The notes under the pieces are model-generated. The model was not told the DNA's origin. It made no database searches and was given only the letters and a program-made list of their open reading frames with translations. Of a DNA stretch of 64,000 nucleotides, positions 19,661-31,330 are shown piece by piece. The number at the start of each line of letters is the position of its first letter. Within the stretch, counting starts at the first letter, position 1. The DNA is from Lycium barbarum (Eukaryota; Streptophyta; Magnoliopsida; Solanales; Solanaceae). Location: positions 46,042,938-46,106,937 of the forward strand of contig NC_083337.1 in assembly GCF_019175385.1 (NCBI RefSeq), read 5' to 3'. A program made the translations under genes and the position numbers.

Positions 19661-21032
19661 CTCAAAATCCTATCGTCCAGCTAAAGCATAGATACGGGGC
19701 CAGATACCACCTTAACTAGACGCTCCCCCTCTGCATCTACCTCGACCTGCTGGAATCTGGGGAGTCTGCCCTACCGGGCGCAATGAGGAAGAACCAGCCA
19801 TTGATCTTGTGGGATGAACCCCACCTCTATCGTACCTCGAGGGACAATCACGCATCACGTGCCCAGTCTGTCCGTAAACATAACAAGCATCTGTACCCTG
19901 GAGACACGGCCCCAATTCCTGCACTGACTACATCGTGGGGCTGGTGGTCTCCTCTGGCTATAATCATCCCCAAACTGGGAACCTGAAGCTCTCGAGCTCT
20001 GACCCTGCCTGAATGAATGGAGTAGTCAAATCTCCTACCTGCAAATCGCAGGTGTGCAGTATTCGCCGACTGGCCTGAGTGTCTAGAATATGACTGCCTC
20101 GATCCCCTTCTATAGTCGCTACCAGTGCCCATAGATCAGGCCCTCTTACTTTGCCCTCTATCAATATCACGCTCACCCCTTTGCAGATGTTGTTGCTCTT
20201 CTAAGTTCTGGGCATGGGCCTGAATGCGGGAAATATCCATCCCATCTTGCAATGAAGCTGTTAAACAATCTTTGAATAAATGTGGCCCTAGGCCACTCAC
20301 AAATCGGTGCACTCTATCTCCCATGTCGGCCACAATAGTCGGAGCATATCTAGCCAATGAATTAAACTGAAGGTTATACTCCCGGGAACTCATATTTCCT
20401 TGTTTCAAATTCAAGAATCTATCCGCTCTAGCCCGACGAACCTCGGGTGGAAAATAGTGGCGGATGAAGGCCTTTACAAATTCTTGCCAAACTGGAGGAG
20501 GCGCATTCTCTTTCCTTGAGGAAATCCAATTATTATCCCATAAAATCGCCACATCCCGGAGTCTATAAGATGCCAACTCCACAGATTCAGTTTCAGAGGC
20601 ATGAATAATCTTCAGTGTTCTCAACATTTCATCAATAAAGCCTTGCGGGTCTTCATCCGGCTTTGACCAGAAAAATTTCGGAGGATTCAAACTCATGAAA
20701 TCACGGGCTCTAGTACTAACTGCCCTGTCACTTGAACCTGTGCCATGTCGCTGTGCCTGGGCGGCAACTAACCGTGTCAATAGATAGATAGCCTCGATCA
20801 TTTGTTGACCCGAAGTAATCGGGGGAGGAACTGGAGGCATAGGAGCTGGAGCTGAAGCCCCCTCTTGTTTTTGTGTAATAGGCGGAGTAGAAGAGGTATT
20901 AGATGGAGCCTCATTATGTGATTCGCCCTCTTCTACATTCCTTGGCGGCTCCCTTTCTACCCGCCATTTTATCGTAGTCTTGCCCTTTTGGGCGGCTGTA
21001 GATTTTCTCTTTGGGGGCATCTCTGAAATCAT
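19661..21032 (-). pseudogene. gag-3, mostly open (298 aa) with a broken nucleocapsid
   Basis: Starts at 21032. A single frame to 20136 gives 298 aa: a charged, Pro/Ser-rich N-terminus (residues 1-90), then a retrotrans_gag capsid-like domain (about 130-290) with FIDEMLRTLKII, FPPEVRRARADRFLNLKQG and ARYAPTIVADMGDRVHRFVS. After a frameshift the Arg/Gly-rich region and the zinc knuckle follow near 19850-19900 (CYVYGQTGHVMRDC, second Cys replaced by Tyr). PR follows at 19648. This is the best preserved gag of the outer subfamily, but it is still broken. Confidence 0.87.
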
Positions 21033-21228
21033 AGCACACTTATTAGGGAGGAGAAAATCTTATAACATAGCTCTATCGCACGATCTCATTAGAAGAAGAA
21101 TGGTCATTTTTCCTAAATGACCTGTAGCCTCCTGTTTATTAGTGTGGCGCGCAATACAGCATAAATAAGACTCTACTATACACGACTCGTAGAAACTTCC
21201 TCTAACAGAACAACTTTGATACCACTTT
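21033..21228 (-). promoter_or_regulatory. 5' leader: PBS and stem-loop for gag-3
   Basis: A decayed PBS lies around 21213-21224 (minus strand TGGTATCAAAGT). The stem-loop at 21124-21176 keeps the GCGCGC loop, although the long stem has acquired a mismatch. Confidence 0.6.
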
Positions 21229-23737
21229 TGTCATGACCCTACTAGGGCCATGACGGGTACCCGGGGCTAACTACCGAGCACCACTCGTTCTATTACTCAT
21301 TCTGCGTACAGTCATATTTCTTATAGTCAGAATCGTTTGAAAACCATTTTCATTTGAAACATATTTTACCTTTATATAGATAAGCCCTTCGGCTACCAAA
21401 ATAATACGTATATACAATGGGAAACTGTGAGACCATACTACCCACACATGTGTATCTACGAGACTCTACTAGAGTACAAGGCATATGGGTGGGACAGGAC
21501 CCCGTCGTGCCTAAAACATATATACACAAAAGAATAAATCAATGGAACCTCCGAAACAATGGAGGGCTCTCTAGGCCTGCTAATAGCTCCTACCAGTCTG
21601 GATCACCTCCCTGTCCACCTGTGGGCATGAATACAGAGTCCACAGAAAAATGACGTCAGTACGAACATTGTACTGACTATGTAAGGCATGAATGAAATGA
21701 ACATAATAGAGAAATCATAAGACATAAGGTGAAGAATAGATATAACCTGCTTGACTTTTAAGAGTGAGAATTTTAATCATATCACTTATATCATGAAATC
21801 ACATATATCATCATATCACGTTTATCATATCACATTCACCCTCGTCGTTAACCCACGTCCGGGTAATCATCATACGCCGCCCACTAGGGGTGTCATGCCC
21901 GGCCCTCTAGGCTCGGTGTAATCATAAGCATCCCGCCTTAGAGGTGACATGCCCAGCCATCTAGGCACGGTGGAATCGTACGCAGCCCGCCTTCACGGTG
22001 AAATGCCCGGCCATTTAGGCATGGTGTAATCATATCATCATAGCTTATCATCATCACACATTTGTCATAGAACATGCATTAGAGGTTAAATACCATCTAT
22101 ACAAAATCGGGGTGACGTAAGGTCGGGAACCCCCAATTACATTATGGAGTGATAATAAGCATCATATCTCACCCTGAAGGAGACTAACATTATAAGGTGA
22201 GTGTACACAAGGAACAACATCAATGGGACCATACTTAGGATCATTAACCTCATGGACATCATATCTTACTTTAGGATTCTTTATACTTAAACTTACCATC
22301 ATCATTATCATGCTCGTGTTTTATCTTTTCTGTTTATCTCATACTTATATAGCTCTTTATGGTCATAGACTCATCATTTCCGTTACATAGGAAAGTCATG
22401 GGAAAATAGGAACATTCATGCCATAGGATTCATGCCTTAGAAGGAAAGGACTAGCCTTACATACCTTTTCATTTAGCTATTCTATAGCCTAATAGTTCTC
22501 CTTCAATGCTCACGTTTCTACCTTCAAGAGAGTTCGTATTAAAGTTATCTAATCGATCACATAAACATGTTTAACTAAAGATAGAGAAAATTGGGCAGTA
22601 TTTCCTTTGTTTTTACAACTTTCCCCATATCATATATCAACTTCCAAACATCCATAATAACACTCACAATATTATACCCAACAATCTTCATTCACTCTAC
22701 ATTATCCACATTTCAAAATTTCACTTCAATTCCTCCATAATCATGGTCATAGTTCACCTTTAAGTTTACTCACATATAATGCTTATCCCATGTCCTTAAT
22801 ATCATTAATAACATAATCATAATCCCAACATACAGAGAATAATGACTCTTTCCAAGCTACTACTCAAAATCTCATTATTCTTATCTTTGTAACCCATTTT
22901 CTATCTCCTTTCATAATCTAAGTCTTTCGATCTCTCAACATCTTAAACAACATGGAATGATAATAAAACTTACCTTAGATAGTGTAGGAATGAGCTTTGA
23001 GTGGAAATACTTCACTTGAGCCAAAACCCTAATTCACTTCCCATAGAATTTCTTGACTTGGATGAACTCCAATGAGTTTCTTACACTTGGTTTTTTTGGT
23101 TTGATGAAGTTGATCATAAATTTCTATTGGGTCCTTGTGGAAGAAGTGTGGAGAGCTTTCTTGAGAGTACTTGAAGTGTTGGGTGAAAATGAAATAAATG
23201 GAATGAGGTTGGTCCCTTATATTAATTTTAGAAGCTCGCCCGACTCAAATCTACGGACCAACATACGGTCCGTATCTTTTATATGGACCGTATCTCTAGC
23301 CGTATCTTTGGTCCAGTGGAAGTCCCATTCTGGACAGGACATACGGCCTAACATACGACCAGTATGTTTTATACGGCCAGTATGTTGGGCCGTATAATGC
23401 CTAGCTTTTCCAAACTCTTTCTCGTCGACTCGTTTGATCTCCAATCGTTACGGAACCTTCTTAACACTTTTTTAACACCTCATTAACAATTTAAGGGAAA
23501 TTATAACTCTTCTTCAAGACATGATTAAGTCATCATTAATTCGGTACTCGTAAATCTTATTCGACACATAACGTATACCTTGTTTTTCTTGGAAACTTTC
23601 TTCTCTTACCTCGAATGTCTTTGAAATCTCAGTTAGGATCATCAAATGCTATTTCTTACTTAATGAAACATCGCACACTTCGGCCCTTCGTTAGTCTATC
23701 CGCTATGCGTCAACGGGAAATTTTCCGAGGTGTAACA
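21229..23737 (-). repeat. LTR-3, full-length Ty3/Gypsy LTR
   Basis: About 2.5 kb, from TGTTACACC at 23737 to TGACA at 21229. A PBS and gag-3 lie to the left, and a PPT and truncated pol to the right. It holds the hairpin block (about 21605-21690), tandem repeats (about 21885-22030) and a palindrome cluster (about 23250-23400). It shares diagnostic variants with the LTR at 52650-55104 ('ctaactaccgag', 'attctgcgtac') that LTR-2 lacks, marking those two as sister copies. Confidence 0.88.
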
Positions 23738-23768
23738 TTTTTCCCCCCTTTTAGAACATTCGTCCTCG
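23738..23768 (-). promoter_or_regulatory. PPT with half of its hairpin
   Basis: The polypurine tract abuts LTR-3. The hairpin is cut in its loop: 'cattcgtcctcg' is followed directly by integrase sequence at about 23769, so the 3' part of pol (over 1 kb) is deleted here. Confidence 0.7.
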
Positions 23769-24170
23769 GGATACCGTGGAGTCGTACAAGCTCTTTGAGA
23801 TACAACCTTGCATAGTCTTCTGCTGAATATGTGGTTCTGACAGGAAGAAAATGAGCTGCTTTCGTGAGTCTGTCCACGATCACCCATATGGAATCATATT
23901 TGCTTCGGGAACGAGCTAACCCCATAATAAAACCCATGTTGATCACTTCCCATTTCTAGGTTGGAATCTCCATGTCTTTCTTCATTCCATCCCAACAATA
24001 CATTAACTTGAGATCATGATACATCTTTGTTGCACCTGGGTGAATAGAATACCGAGAATAATAAGCTTCTTCTAGAATTCGACGACGTAATTCTGCAACA
24101 TTCGGAACACATAGCCTGCTTCGGTATCTAAGAACTCCATCAATAGAAGTTTCAAAGGGAGACTTCTTTT
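23769..24170 (-). pseudogene. Integrase fragment, outer pol copy C-left
   Basis: Readable: MGFIMGLARSRSKYDSIWVI and VDRLTKAAHFLPVRTTYSAE (23710-23946), then [19 protein letters not shown] (23956-24192). A deletion of about 90 bp near 23975 removes the CPHC half of the zinc module. The core after the first catalytic Asp is lost at the 23768/23769 junction. Confidence 0.8.
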
Positions 24171-24780
24171 TTTTCCTTAAATGCGTCTCCATAGTGGCTC
24201 AACTGAGGATCTTTATATTGATGCTCTTTTACCGCCATGTCCAAGGATGAAACAATAGGATTATTGACATCTATCCCTGTACTACCTGAATCAATTAGAC
24301 GAATTCCAAGATTAGCTAGTTTGTGGAGCTCCTGAATTAATTCTTTCTTCTCCAGAGGAACTTTATATAGGTTGCCCATTGATCTGCGGCTAAGCGCATC
24401 AGCTACTACATTTGCCTTCCCGGGGTGGTATAAAATACTCACATCATAATCTTTCACTAATTCTAACCACCACCTCTGCCGCAGATTTAACTCCTTCTGT
24501 TTGAAAATGTATTGAAGACTCTTGTGATCTGTATAGATATCAACATGAACACCATACAAGTAATGTCTCCACATCTTTAATGCATGAATAACTACAGCCA
24601 ATTCGAGATCATGAGTTGGGTAGTTATTTTCATCTTTCCGCAGCTGTCTTGAAGCATAAGCAATGACTTTACCGTGCTGCATTAATACACGTCCTAAACG
24701 AACGCCAGAAGCATCACAATATACAACATAACCATCTGGCCCTTCTAGAGTGTCAAGACTGGGGCTGAAGTTAATCTGTC
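24171..24780 (-). pseudogene. RNase H domain, outer pol copy C-left (176 aa open)
   Basis: The open frame 24152-24682 carries the RH residues after the first Asp: Glu in HDLELAVV, Asp in IYTDHKSLQ, and Asp in [10 protein letters not shown]. The first catalytic Asp (YCDASG-type) lies just upstream near 24705 in a shifted frame. It is the best preserved RNase H of the outer subfamily, but it is stranded between deletions. Confidence 0.82.
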
Positions 24781-25233
24781 CTCAACTTTTGGAAGCCGCA
24801 TTCACTAGCATCATTCCATTGAAATTTAGATGACTTCTGGGCTAGCTTTGTCAATGGGGCTGAAATAGAGGAATTCCTTCTACGAATATTCTATAGTAGC
24901 CTGCCAATCCCAAAAAACTACGGAATTCCGTGGGCCTTGTAGGCCTTGGCCAAGTTTTCACAGCTTCAATTTTCTGAGTATCCACTCAGATGCCATCATC
25001 TGAAATAACATGACCCAAAAATGTCACGGATTTAAGCCAAAACTCGTATTTTGAAAATTTTGCATACAATTCTCGAGTTCGAAGAATTCCAAGAACATTA
25101 CGTAAATGGTTTGCATGTTCTGATTCTGTCCGAGAATATACCAGAATGTCGTCAATGAACACTATCACAAATAGGTCCAAGAGAGGCCTGAATACATTAT
25201 TCATTAAATTCATGAACACTGCCGGGGCATTAG
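24781..25233 (-). pseudogene. Reverse transcriptase C-terminal half, interrupted by element D
   Basis: The frame at 24986-25219 reads [20 protein letters not shown] then FIDDILVYS (catalytic Asp pair intact), through the thumb/connection. At 25233, after the motif for NAPAVFMN, it stops at the LTR of element D. The missing N-terminal half of RT is not found at the right end of D within the window. The identical interruption occurs at 57489/57490. Confidence 0.85.
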
Positions 25234-27925
25234 TGTCACGACCCAGTTAGGGGCTGCGACGGGTACCCGGGGCTAACCACCGAGTACCACTCGTTCTATT
25301 ACTCATTATACTCATTCAACGTTCTTTTATCAATTTCATACCCAAATTATAAGAAAATCATCTTTCATTTGAAAACATAAATACTTGTATATACTTAAGC
25401 CCTTCGGCCATCAAAATAATATATATACATAGTAGCAACCTCGTGAGACCACATAACCCACACTGCGATCTACGAGCCTCTACTGGAGTACTAGACACAA
25501 GGACGGGATAGGACCCCGTCGTGTCCAACATATAAGAATATACACAAAAGAGTAATCAAGCACCTCCGGAACAAAGGAGTGCTTTCAATCAGCTATCAGC
25601 TCCTACGAGTCTGGATCGAGCTCGCCTCCCTGTCCACCTGTGGGCATGAACACAGCGTCCAAAGAAAACAGACGTCAGTACGAACATTGTACTGAGTATG
25701 TAAGACAGGAATGAAATAAATATATAACAGAAGGTTCATGAGCCATAAGAGAAAGATATAACCTGCATGAGTTTCCTAGGCAAATACATTTCGTACATAT
25801 ACTATATTTTACATAATCATGGTTCATATGTCATCATATCACCCATATCATTACATCACAATCCTCATCTTTAACCCGCATCAGGGTAACCATCATATGC
25901 CGCCCACTAGTGGTGATCATGCCCGACCCCTGGGCGCGGTGTAAACATAGCAGCCCGCCTTAGCGGTGACATGCCCGACTGTTTAGGCACGGTGGAACCA
26001 TAAGCAGCGCGCCTTAGCGGTGACATGCCCGGCCATTTAGGCATGGTGGAATCGTATCGTCATATAGTGAATCATAACTCATCATTATTACACATCTCAT
26101 GAACATATCATAATTTTATCATAGCTTGGCATTTTCATACATAACATAGGCATATTACAAGCTAGCATTATTGATCATGTTATAGAAATATCATGACTTA
26201 GTGTCATTTCACATTTATCATTAGGAGCATACATTAGATTTTGAAGGCAACCATGGCTATGTCGGGGTGACGTAAGGTCGTGAACCCCCGGTTATATTAT
26301 GAACATTTATGAGTATTCTGCCTCACCTTGAAGGAAATAGTGTATAAGGTAAGTGTTAACAATGATGACCTCATTAACGTTACCGGATCATCGTACCATG
26401 AACTCTCGAATCTCTATACCATAACTTATCATCATCAATATCATGCTCGAATGTAGTTTGCTATATTTACGAACTCATAAGCTCCATCATATAGGAGGAT
26501 CATGGAAAAACATGGAAGATTCATGCCTTTGAAGGAAGGGATTAGCCTTACATACCTTTGACGTTTACTAATATGTCACTTGCTTGTTTTCCTTTGATGC
26601 CCACGTTTCTTCCTTCAAGAGAAGTCGCATGAACGTTAGCCTATCGGTTACTTAAACGTGCTTACTATAGCTAAGGAAAATTGGGCAGCATTTCGTTTAT
26701 TTATACAACTTTTCCCGTATTCTATATCAACTCCCAAACATTCCTAACAACGTTCAAAATGTAGTAGACAACAATCGTCATTTATCTACATTATCCACAT
26801 TTCACAATTTCACTTCAATCTCCTCATAGTCATGGTCATAATTCACTATTATGTTCTTTCACGTATAACACTCATTCCGTGTTCTAAGTGTCATTCACAA
26901 TCTACTTACAATCACAACATGTCAAGATTCATGATTCATATTAACCCACTATTCACAATTGTCACTATTCACTCATTCATGACCCATTTCCTCTATCTTC
27001 TACAATCCATGTGTTTCAACCTTTCAAGTACCTCGAACATCATGTAAATACCATAAACGTACGTTGGATGGTGTAGGAATAAGCTTTGGGTGGAAATACT
27101 TTACTTGAGCAAAACCCTAGTTTCCCTTTCCGTGGAATTTCTTGACTTGGATGAACTTTGATGTGTTTCTCACACTTAGTTTTGTTGATTTGATGAAGTT
27201 GATCATCAATTTTTCTTGAGTTCTTGTATATGAAATGTGTGGAAGCTTCTAGAGAAGTCTTGAGTTGTGGAGAATGGAAAATGGAAATGAAATAAATGAA
27301 CTTTGGTCTCTTAGTTAAAACATGGAATCTGTCCCGTCGTCATTATACGGTCCATTATACGGTCTGTATAAATTTATACGGTCTGTATAATCTACCGTAA
27401 AACTGCTCCAGTGGCCACCCTTTTCTGTGTCAATTTGAACGCACGTTATACAGGCCGTATAATTTTATACGGTCCGTATAAGTGACCGTGAAATCAACCC
27501 CTCAACAACTTCCTTCTGTGACACTTCTATGGCCCATATAATGGGTCGTATAACATTATACGGTCCGTATAATCGACCGTATAACCCATCTTTTCACTGA
27601 TCTTTTTCTTGTCACTTTGTTTGATCTCCAACCCTTAGGGAACCTTTTTAGCACTTGTTTATCACCTCATTAACAATCTAAGGGTCGTTATAACTATTCT
27701 CCAAAGCACCATTTAGTTATAATTAACTCGTTACTCGAAATTCCTTTTGATACACATCATATGCCTTGCCTTCTCTCGGCAAACTTGCTTCTCTTATCTC
27801 AGATGCCTTTAAAGTCTTAACTAGGGTCATCAAACGTCATTCCTTCCTTATGAAAATATCGTATGCTCGTATTCTTCGTTAGTCTATTCACTGTGCGTAA
27901 ATGGGGGATTTTCCATGGTGTAACA
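25234..27925 (-). repeat. 3' LTR of element D
   Basis: About 2.7 kb, complete. The minus-strand start is at 27925 next to the PPT and the end is at 25234 in RT. It contains the hairpin block (about 25635-25715), three tandem repeats with 'cgccttagcggtgacatgcc' (about 25910-26055) and a dense cluster of TATACGGTCCGTATAA palindromes (about 27340-27585). It is closely similar to the 5' LTR at 32730-34885. Confidence 0.9.
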
Positions 27926-27963
27926 TTCTTCCCCCCTTTGAAACATTTGTCCTCGAATGTTAA
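27926..27963 (-). promoter_or_regulatory. PPT and hairpin of element D
   Basis: On the minus strand, CAAAGGGGGGAAGAA next to the LTR start at 27925, preceded by a copy of the AACATTCG-AGGA hairpin (27943-27962) with one mismatch in the stem. Confidence 0.78.
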
Positions 27964-28036
27964 ACACTCGGGAATTCTACGAAAATTTCACCAGAGCTTC
28001 CCCTGTAATATGGCACTACCATCCTGTCACAACAAC

Positions 28037-29066
28037 CTATAATATCACTTCCTCATCGGGCCACAACCTAATAGTAACATATCTATGGCCACACACGACC
28101 AAAAGCATGAAAAGTAAGCGTACATACCTCATAATGTTGGGGCTCCATCTTGAATCTCCTTTGGGGATTAAAATAAGTGCGGATATGTGGATTTCATCTT
28201 CTCTTCCGTCTCCCAAGTCATTTCTTCCCGGTTGTTGTTTCGCCATAAGACTTTGACTGAAGCTACTTCCTTATTCGAAGTCTTCGCACTTGCCTATCTA
28301 GGATGGCAATAGGCACTTCTTCATATGCTAGCTTTTCTGTTACTTGGACATCATCAACCGGAACAATCCTCGCAGGATCTCCAATACACTTACGGAGCAT
28401 TGAGATATGAAAAAATGGGTGAATTGACTCAAGGTCTGAAGGCAAGTCCAACTCGTAGGCTACATGACCCACCTTGCGGATAATTTTATAGGGTCCAATG
28501 TATCGAGGACTTAACTTCCCTTTCTTGCCAAATCTCATCACCCCTTTCATTGGCGACACTTTCAAAAATACCCAATCATCAAGCAGAAATTCCAAGTCCC
28601 GTCGGCGGTTGTTCGTATATGACTTTTGGCGACTTTGGGCTGTCACCAATCGTCCTCGGATAACCTTGACTTTTTCCACTGCTTGCTGAACCAGTTCAGG
28701 TCCTATTAATTGCATTTCTCCTATTTCAAACCATCCGATCGGGGATCTACACTTCCTTCCATATAATGCTTCATACGGAGCCATCTGGATACTGGAATGA
28801 TAACTATTGTTGTATGCAAATTGAATAGGGGGTAAGTGATCGTCACAACTACCACCGAAATCCAGTACACATGCTCGTAGAATATCTTCAAAGGTTTGTA
28901 TAGTACGTTCGGCTTTCCCATCAGTTTGCGGATGGAATGCCGTGCTGAGCCTTACTTGAGTACCCAATCCTTCTTGGAAAGACTTCCAGAACTTGCCTGT
29001 AAGTTGTGCTCCTCTATCTGTGATAATGGATAGTGGAATACCATGAAGTCGCACAATCTCTTTTCA
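28037..29066 (-). pseudogene. Integrase C-terminal part, GPY/F and chromodomain-like tail, element D
   Basis: The 263-aa frame 28263-29054 runs from SIITDRGAQLTGKFWKSFQE through the catalytic Glu (TDGKAERTIQTF), YEALYGRKCRSPIGWFEIGE, the GPY/F module (SPRYIGPYKI) and AILDRQVRRL. A one-base deletion near 28280 then shifts the frame, and the chromodomain-like tail is read in the next frame (28037-28246). The same frameshift is in the copy at 60377. The left part of the integrase core is missing (see next entry). Confidence 0.85.
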
Positions 29067-29400
29067 TGTCGTCCTACCAATATATCAACTTGAGATCGGG
29101 ATGCATCTTTGTTGCACCTGGGTGAACAGAATACCGAGAATAATGGGCTTCTTCTAAAATTTGTTGGCGCAATTCTGCCACATTCAGCACACATAGCCTG
29201 CCTCGGCATCTATGAATTCCATCCATAGAAACTTCAAAAGGAGAATTCTCTTTTCCTAGAGATATGTCTCTGTAATGGCTCAACCGAGGATCTTCATGTT
29301 GTAGCTCTTTCACTTCCATATCCAAGGACGAAACTGTGGGATCATTACTACTAATCCCTGCATTACCCGAATCAATTACACGTACTCCATGATTAGCTAG
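29067..29400 (-). pseudogene. Integrase N-terminal fragment, element D
   Basis: Readable in 29074-29541: RGRLCVLNVAELRQQILEEA and HYSRYSVHPGATKM. Compared with 61140-61440, about 300 bp are missing at 29058-29067, which removes the CxxC half of the zinc module and the first catalytic Asp. The two parts of the integrase therefore meet out of register. Confidence 0.8.
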
Positions 29401-29880
29401 TTGGTGAAGCTTATGAATCATCTCTTTCTTTTCCGGAAGGACTTCGCATAAGCTACCCATTGATCGGCGGCTAAGCGCATCGGCCACCACATTTGCCTTT
29501 CTGGGAGGATACAAAATGTTCACATCATAATCTTTTAACAATTCTAACCACCGCCTCTGCCGCAGATTTAACTCCTTCTACTTGAAAATGTACTGAAGAC
29601 TTTTGTGATCTGTATAAATATCAACATGCACAACATACAAGTAATGTCTCCACATTTTTAACGCATGAATAACTGCAGCCAATTCAAGATCATGAGTTGG
29701 GTAGTTATTTTCATGTTTCCGTAGCTGTCTCGAAGCATAAGCATAAAACTCTATCATGCTGCATCATTACACACCCTAACCCAAAGCCAGATGCATCAAA
29801 ATACACAACATAACCATCTGGCCCTTTCTAGGAGTGTCAAGACTGGAGCTGAGGTCAACCTGTTCTTCAGCTCTTGGATG
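29401..29880 (-). pseudogene. RNase H domain, element D
   Basis: Contains the [11 protein letters not shown] box near 29460-29490 (Asp intact) in 29074-29541. A stop replaces the Gln of the FKQKELN motif near 29580, and IYTDHKS lies near 29610. An extra stretch around 29745 ('agcataaaactctatcatg') disturbs the frame before the YxD motif. Confidence 0.78.
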
Positions 29881-30830
29881 CTACGCTCACAAGCATCATT
29901 CTAGTGAAATTTTGCTAACTTCTGGGTTTGCTTCGTCAAGGGGGCTGAAATATAGGAAAATCCCTCTACGAACCTTCTGTAGTAGCCTGCCAATCCCAGA
30001 AAACTACGGACCTCCGTAGGTGTTGTAAGCCTTGGCCAAGTCTTCACGGCTTCAATTTTCTGAGTGTCGACTCGAATACCATCATTTGAAATAACATGGC
30101 CCAGAAATGTTACAGAAATCAGCCAAAACTCGCACTTTGAAAATTTTGCATATAATTCTCAGGCTCGAAGAATTCCAATAACGAAACGTAAATGATCTGC
30201 ATGTTTTGATTCTGTGCGAGAATACACCAGAATATCATCAATAAATGCTATTACAAATAAATCCAAATGTGGCCTGAATACATTATTCATCAAATTCATG
30301 AACACTGCTGGAGCATTAGTCAGCCCAAACGACATCACTCAGAACTCATAGTGGCCATATCTCGTTCTGAAAGCTGTTTTGGGAATATCTCCTTCTCTAA
30401 CTCTCACTTGATGATAACCCGACATCAAGTCTATTTTAGAAAACAACTTGGTACCCTGTAGTTGATCGAATAAGTCATCCATCCTTGGGAGAGGATATTT
30501 GTTCTTTATCGTCACCTTGTTCAATTGCTTATAATCAATGCACATTCGTAGGGAACCATCTTTATTTCTCACGAACAAGACTGGTGCTCCCCACAGTGAT
30601 GAACTGGGTCTAATAAACCCCTTTTCAAGAAACAATTTCAACTGTGCTTTTAGCTCTTTCAATTCTGCCGGAGCCATTCCATATGGAGGAATAGAAATAG
30701 GCCTGGTGTCCGGCAATACATCAATGGCGAAGTCAATCTCTCTTTCTGGAGGAAGTCCTGCAAGTTCATCTGGGAATACATCTGGAAATTCATTCACTAC
30801 CGGAACAGATTGAAAAGTTGACGACGTTGC
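29881..30830 (-). pseudogene. Reverse transcriptase domain, element D
   Basis: The 152-aa frame 30339-30797 covers [60 protein letters not shown] and [20 protein letters not shown] with the first catalytic Asp. [10 protein letters not shown] with the other two Asp is at about 30217-30261 after a frame change. The fingers and palm are almost complete. The break after RYGHYEF and stops in the thumb region inactivate it. Confidence 0.86.
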
Positions 30831-31330
30831 TTCAGTGTCATGTACTCAGACTAGATGTTAAATATAGCCTTTCGCTATCATCTTTCTTTCCTTAAGGTAG
30901 GAAATAAACCTACCTTTCGGAGATGCTGCATTTCCTTTCCATTCAAGCACGGGCTTTCCCGGAAATTTGAATCGAACTACTTTCAATTGGAAATCAACAT
31001 TAGCATAGCATGAGGCCAACTAATCCATACCCATAATTACATCGAAATCTAACATTTCCAGCTCAATTAAATCGGCTTTGGTCTGGCGATCACATATCAC
31101 AAGTACACAATTTTTATACACTTGTCTCCCTATGACGGGATCACCAACCGGAGTGGATACCTCGAAAGGTTTGACTGGCTCAGGTTTCACCCCAATACGA
31201 CCAGTAACATATGGAGTAATATAAGTGAAAGTAGAGCCCGGATCTATCAATGCATATACATCATAGGAAAATACGGATAATGTACCTGTGACCACATTTG
31301 GGCAGGATTCAAGATCCCGTCGTCCCGCTA
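30831..31330 (-). pseudogene. Aspartic protease and RT linker, element D
   Basis: ALIDPGSTFTYITPYVTGRI and LIELEMLDFDVIMGMD are in 31020-31505, continuous with the zinc-knuckle region. The active site is D-P-G. The linker to RT (30831-31020) contains a stop at the MGMDW position (Trp to stop) and others. Confidence 0.82.
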
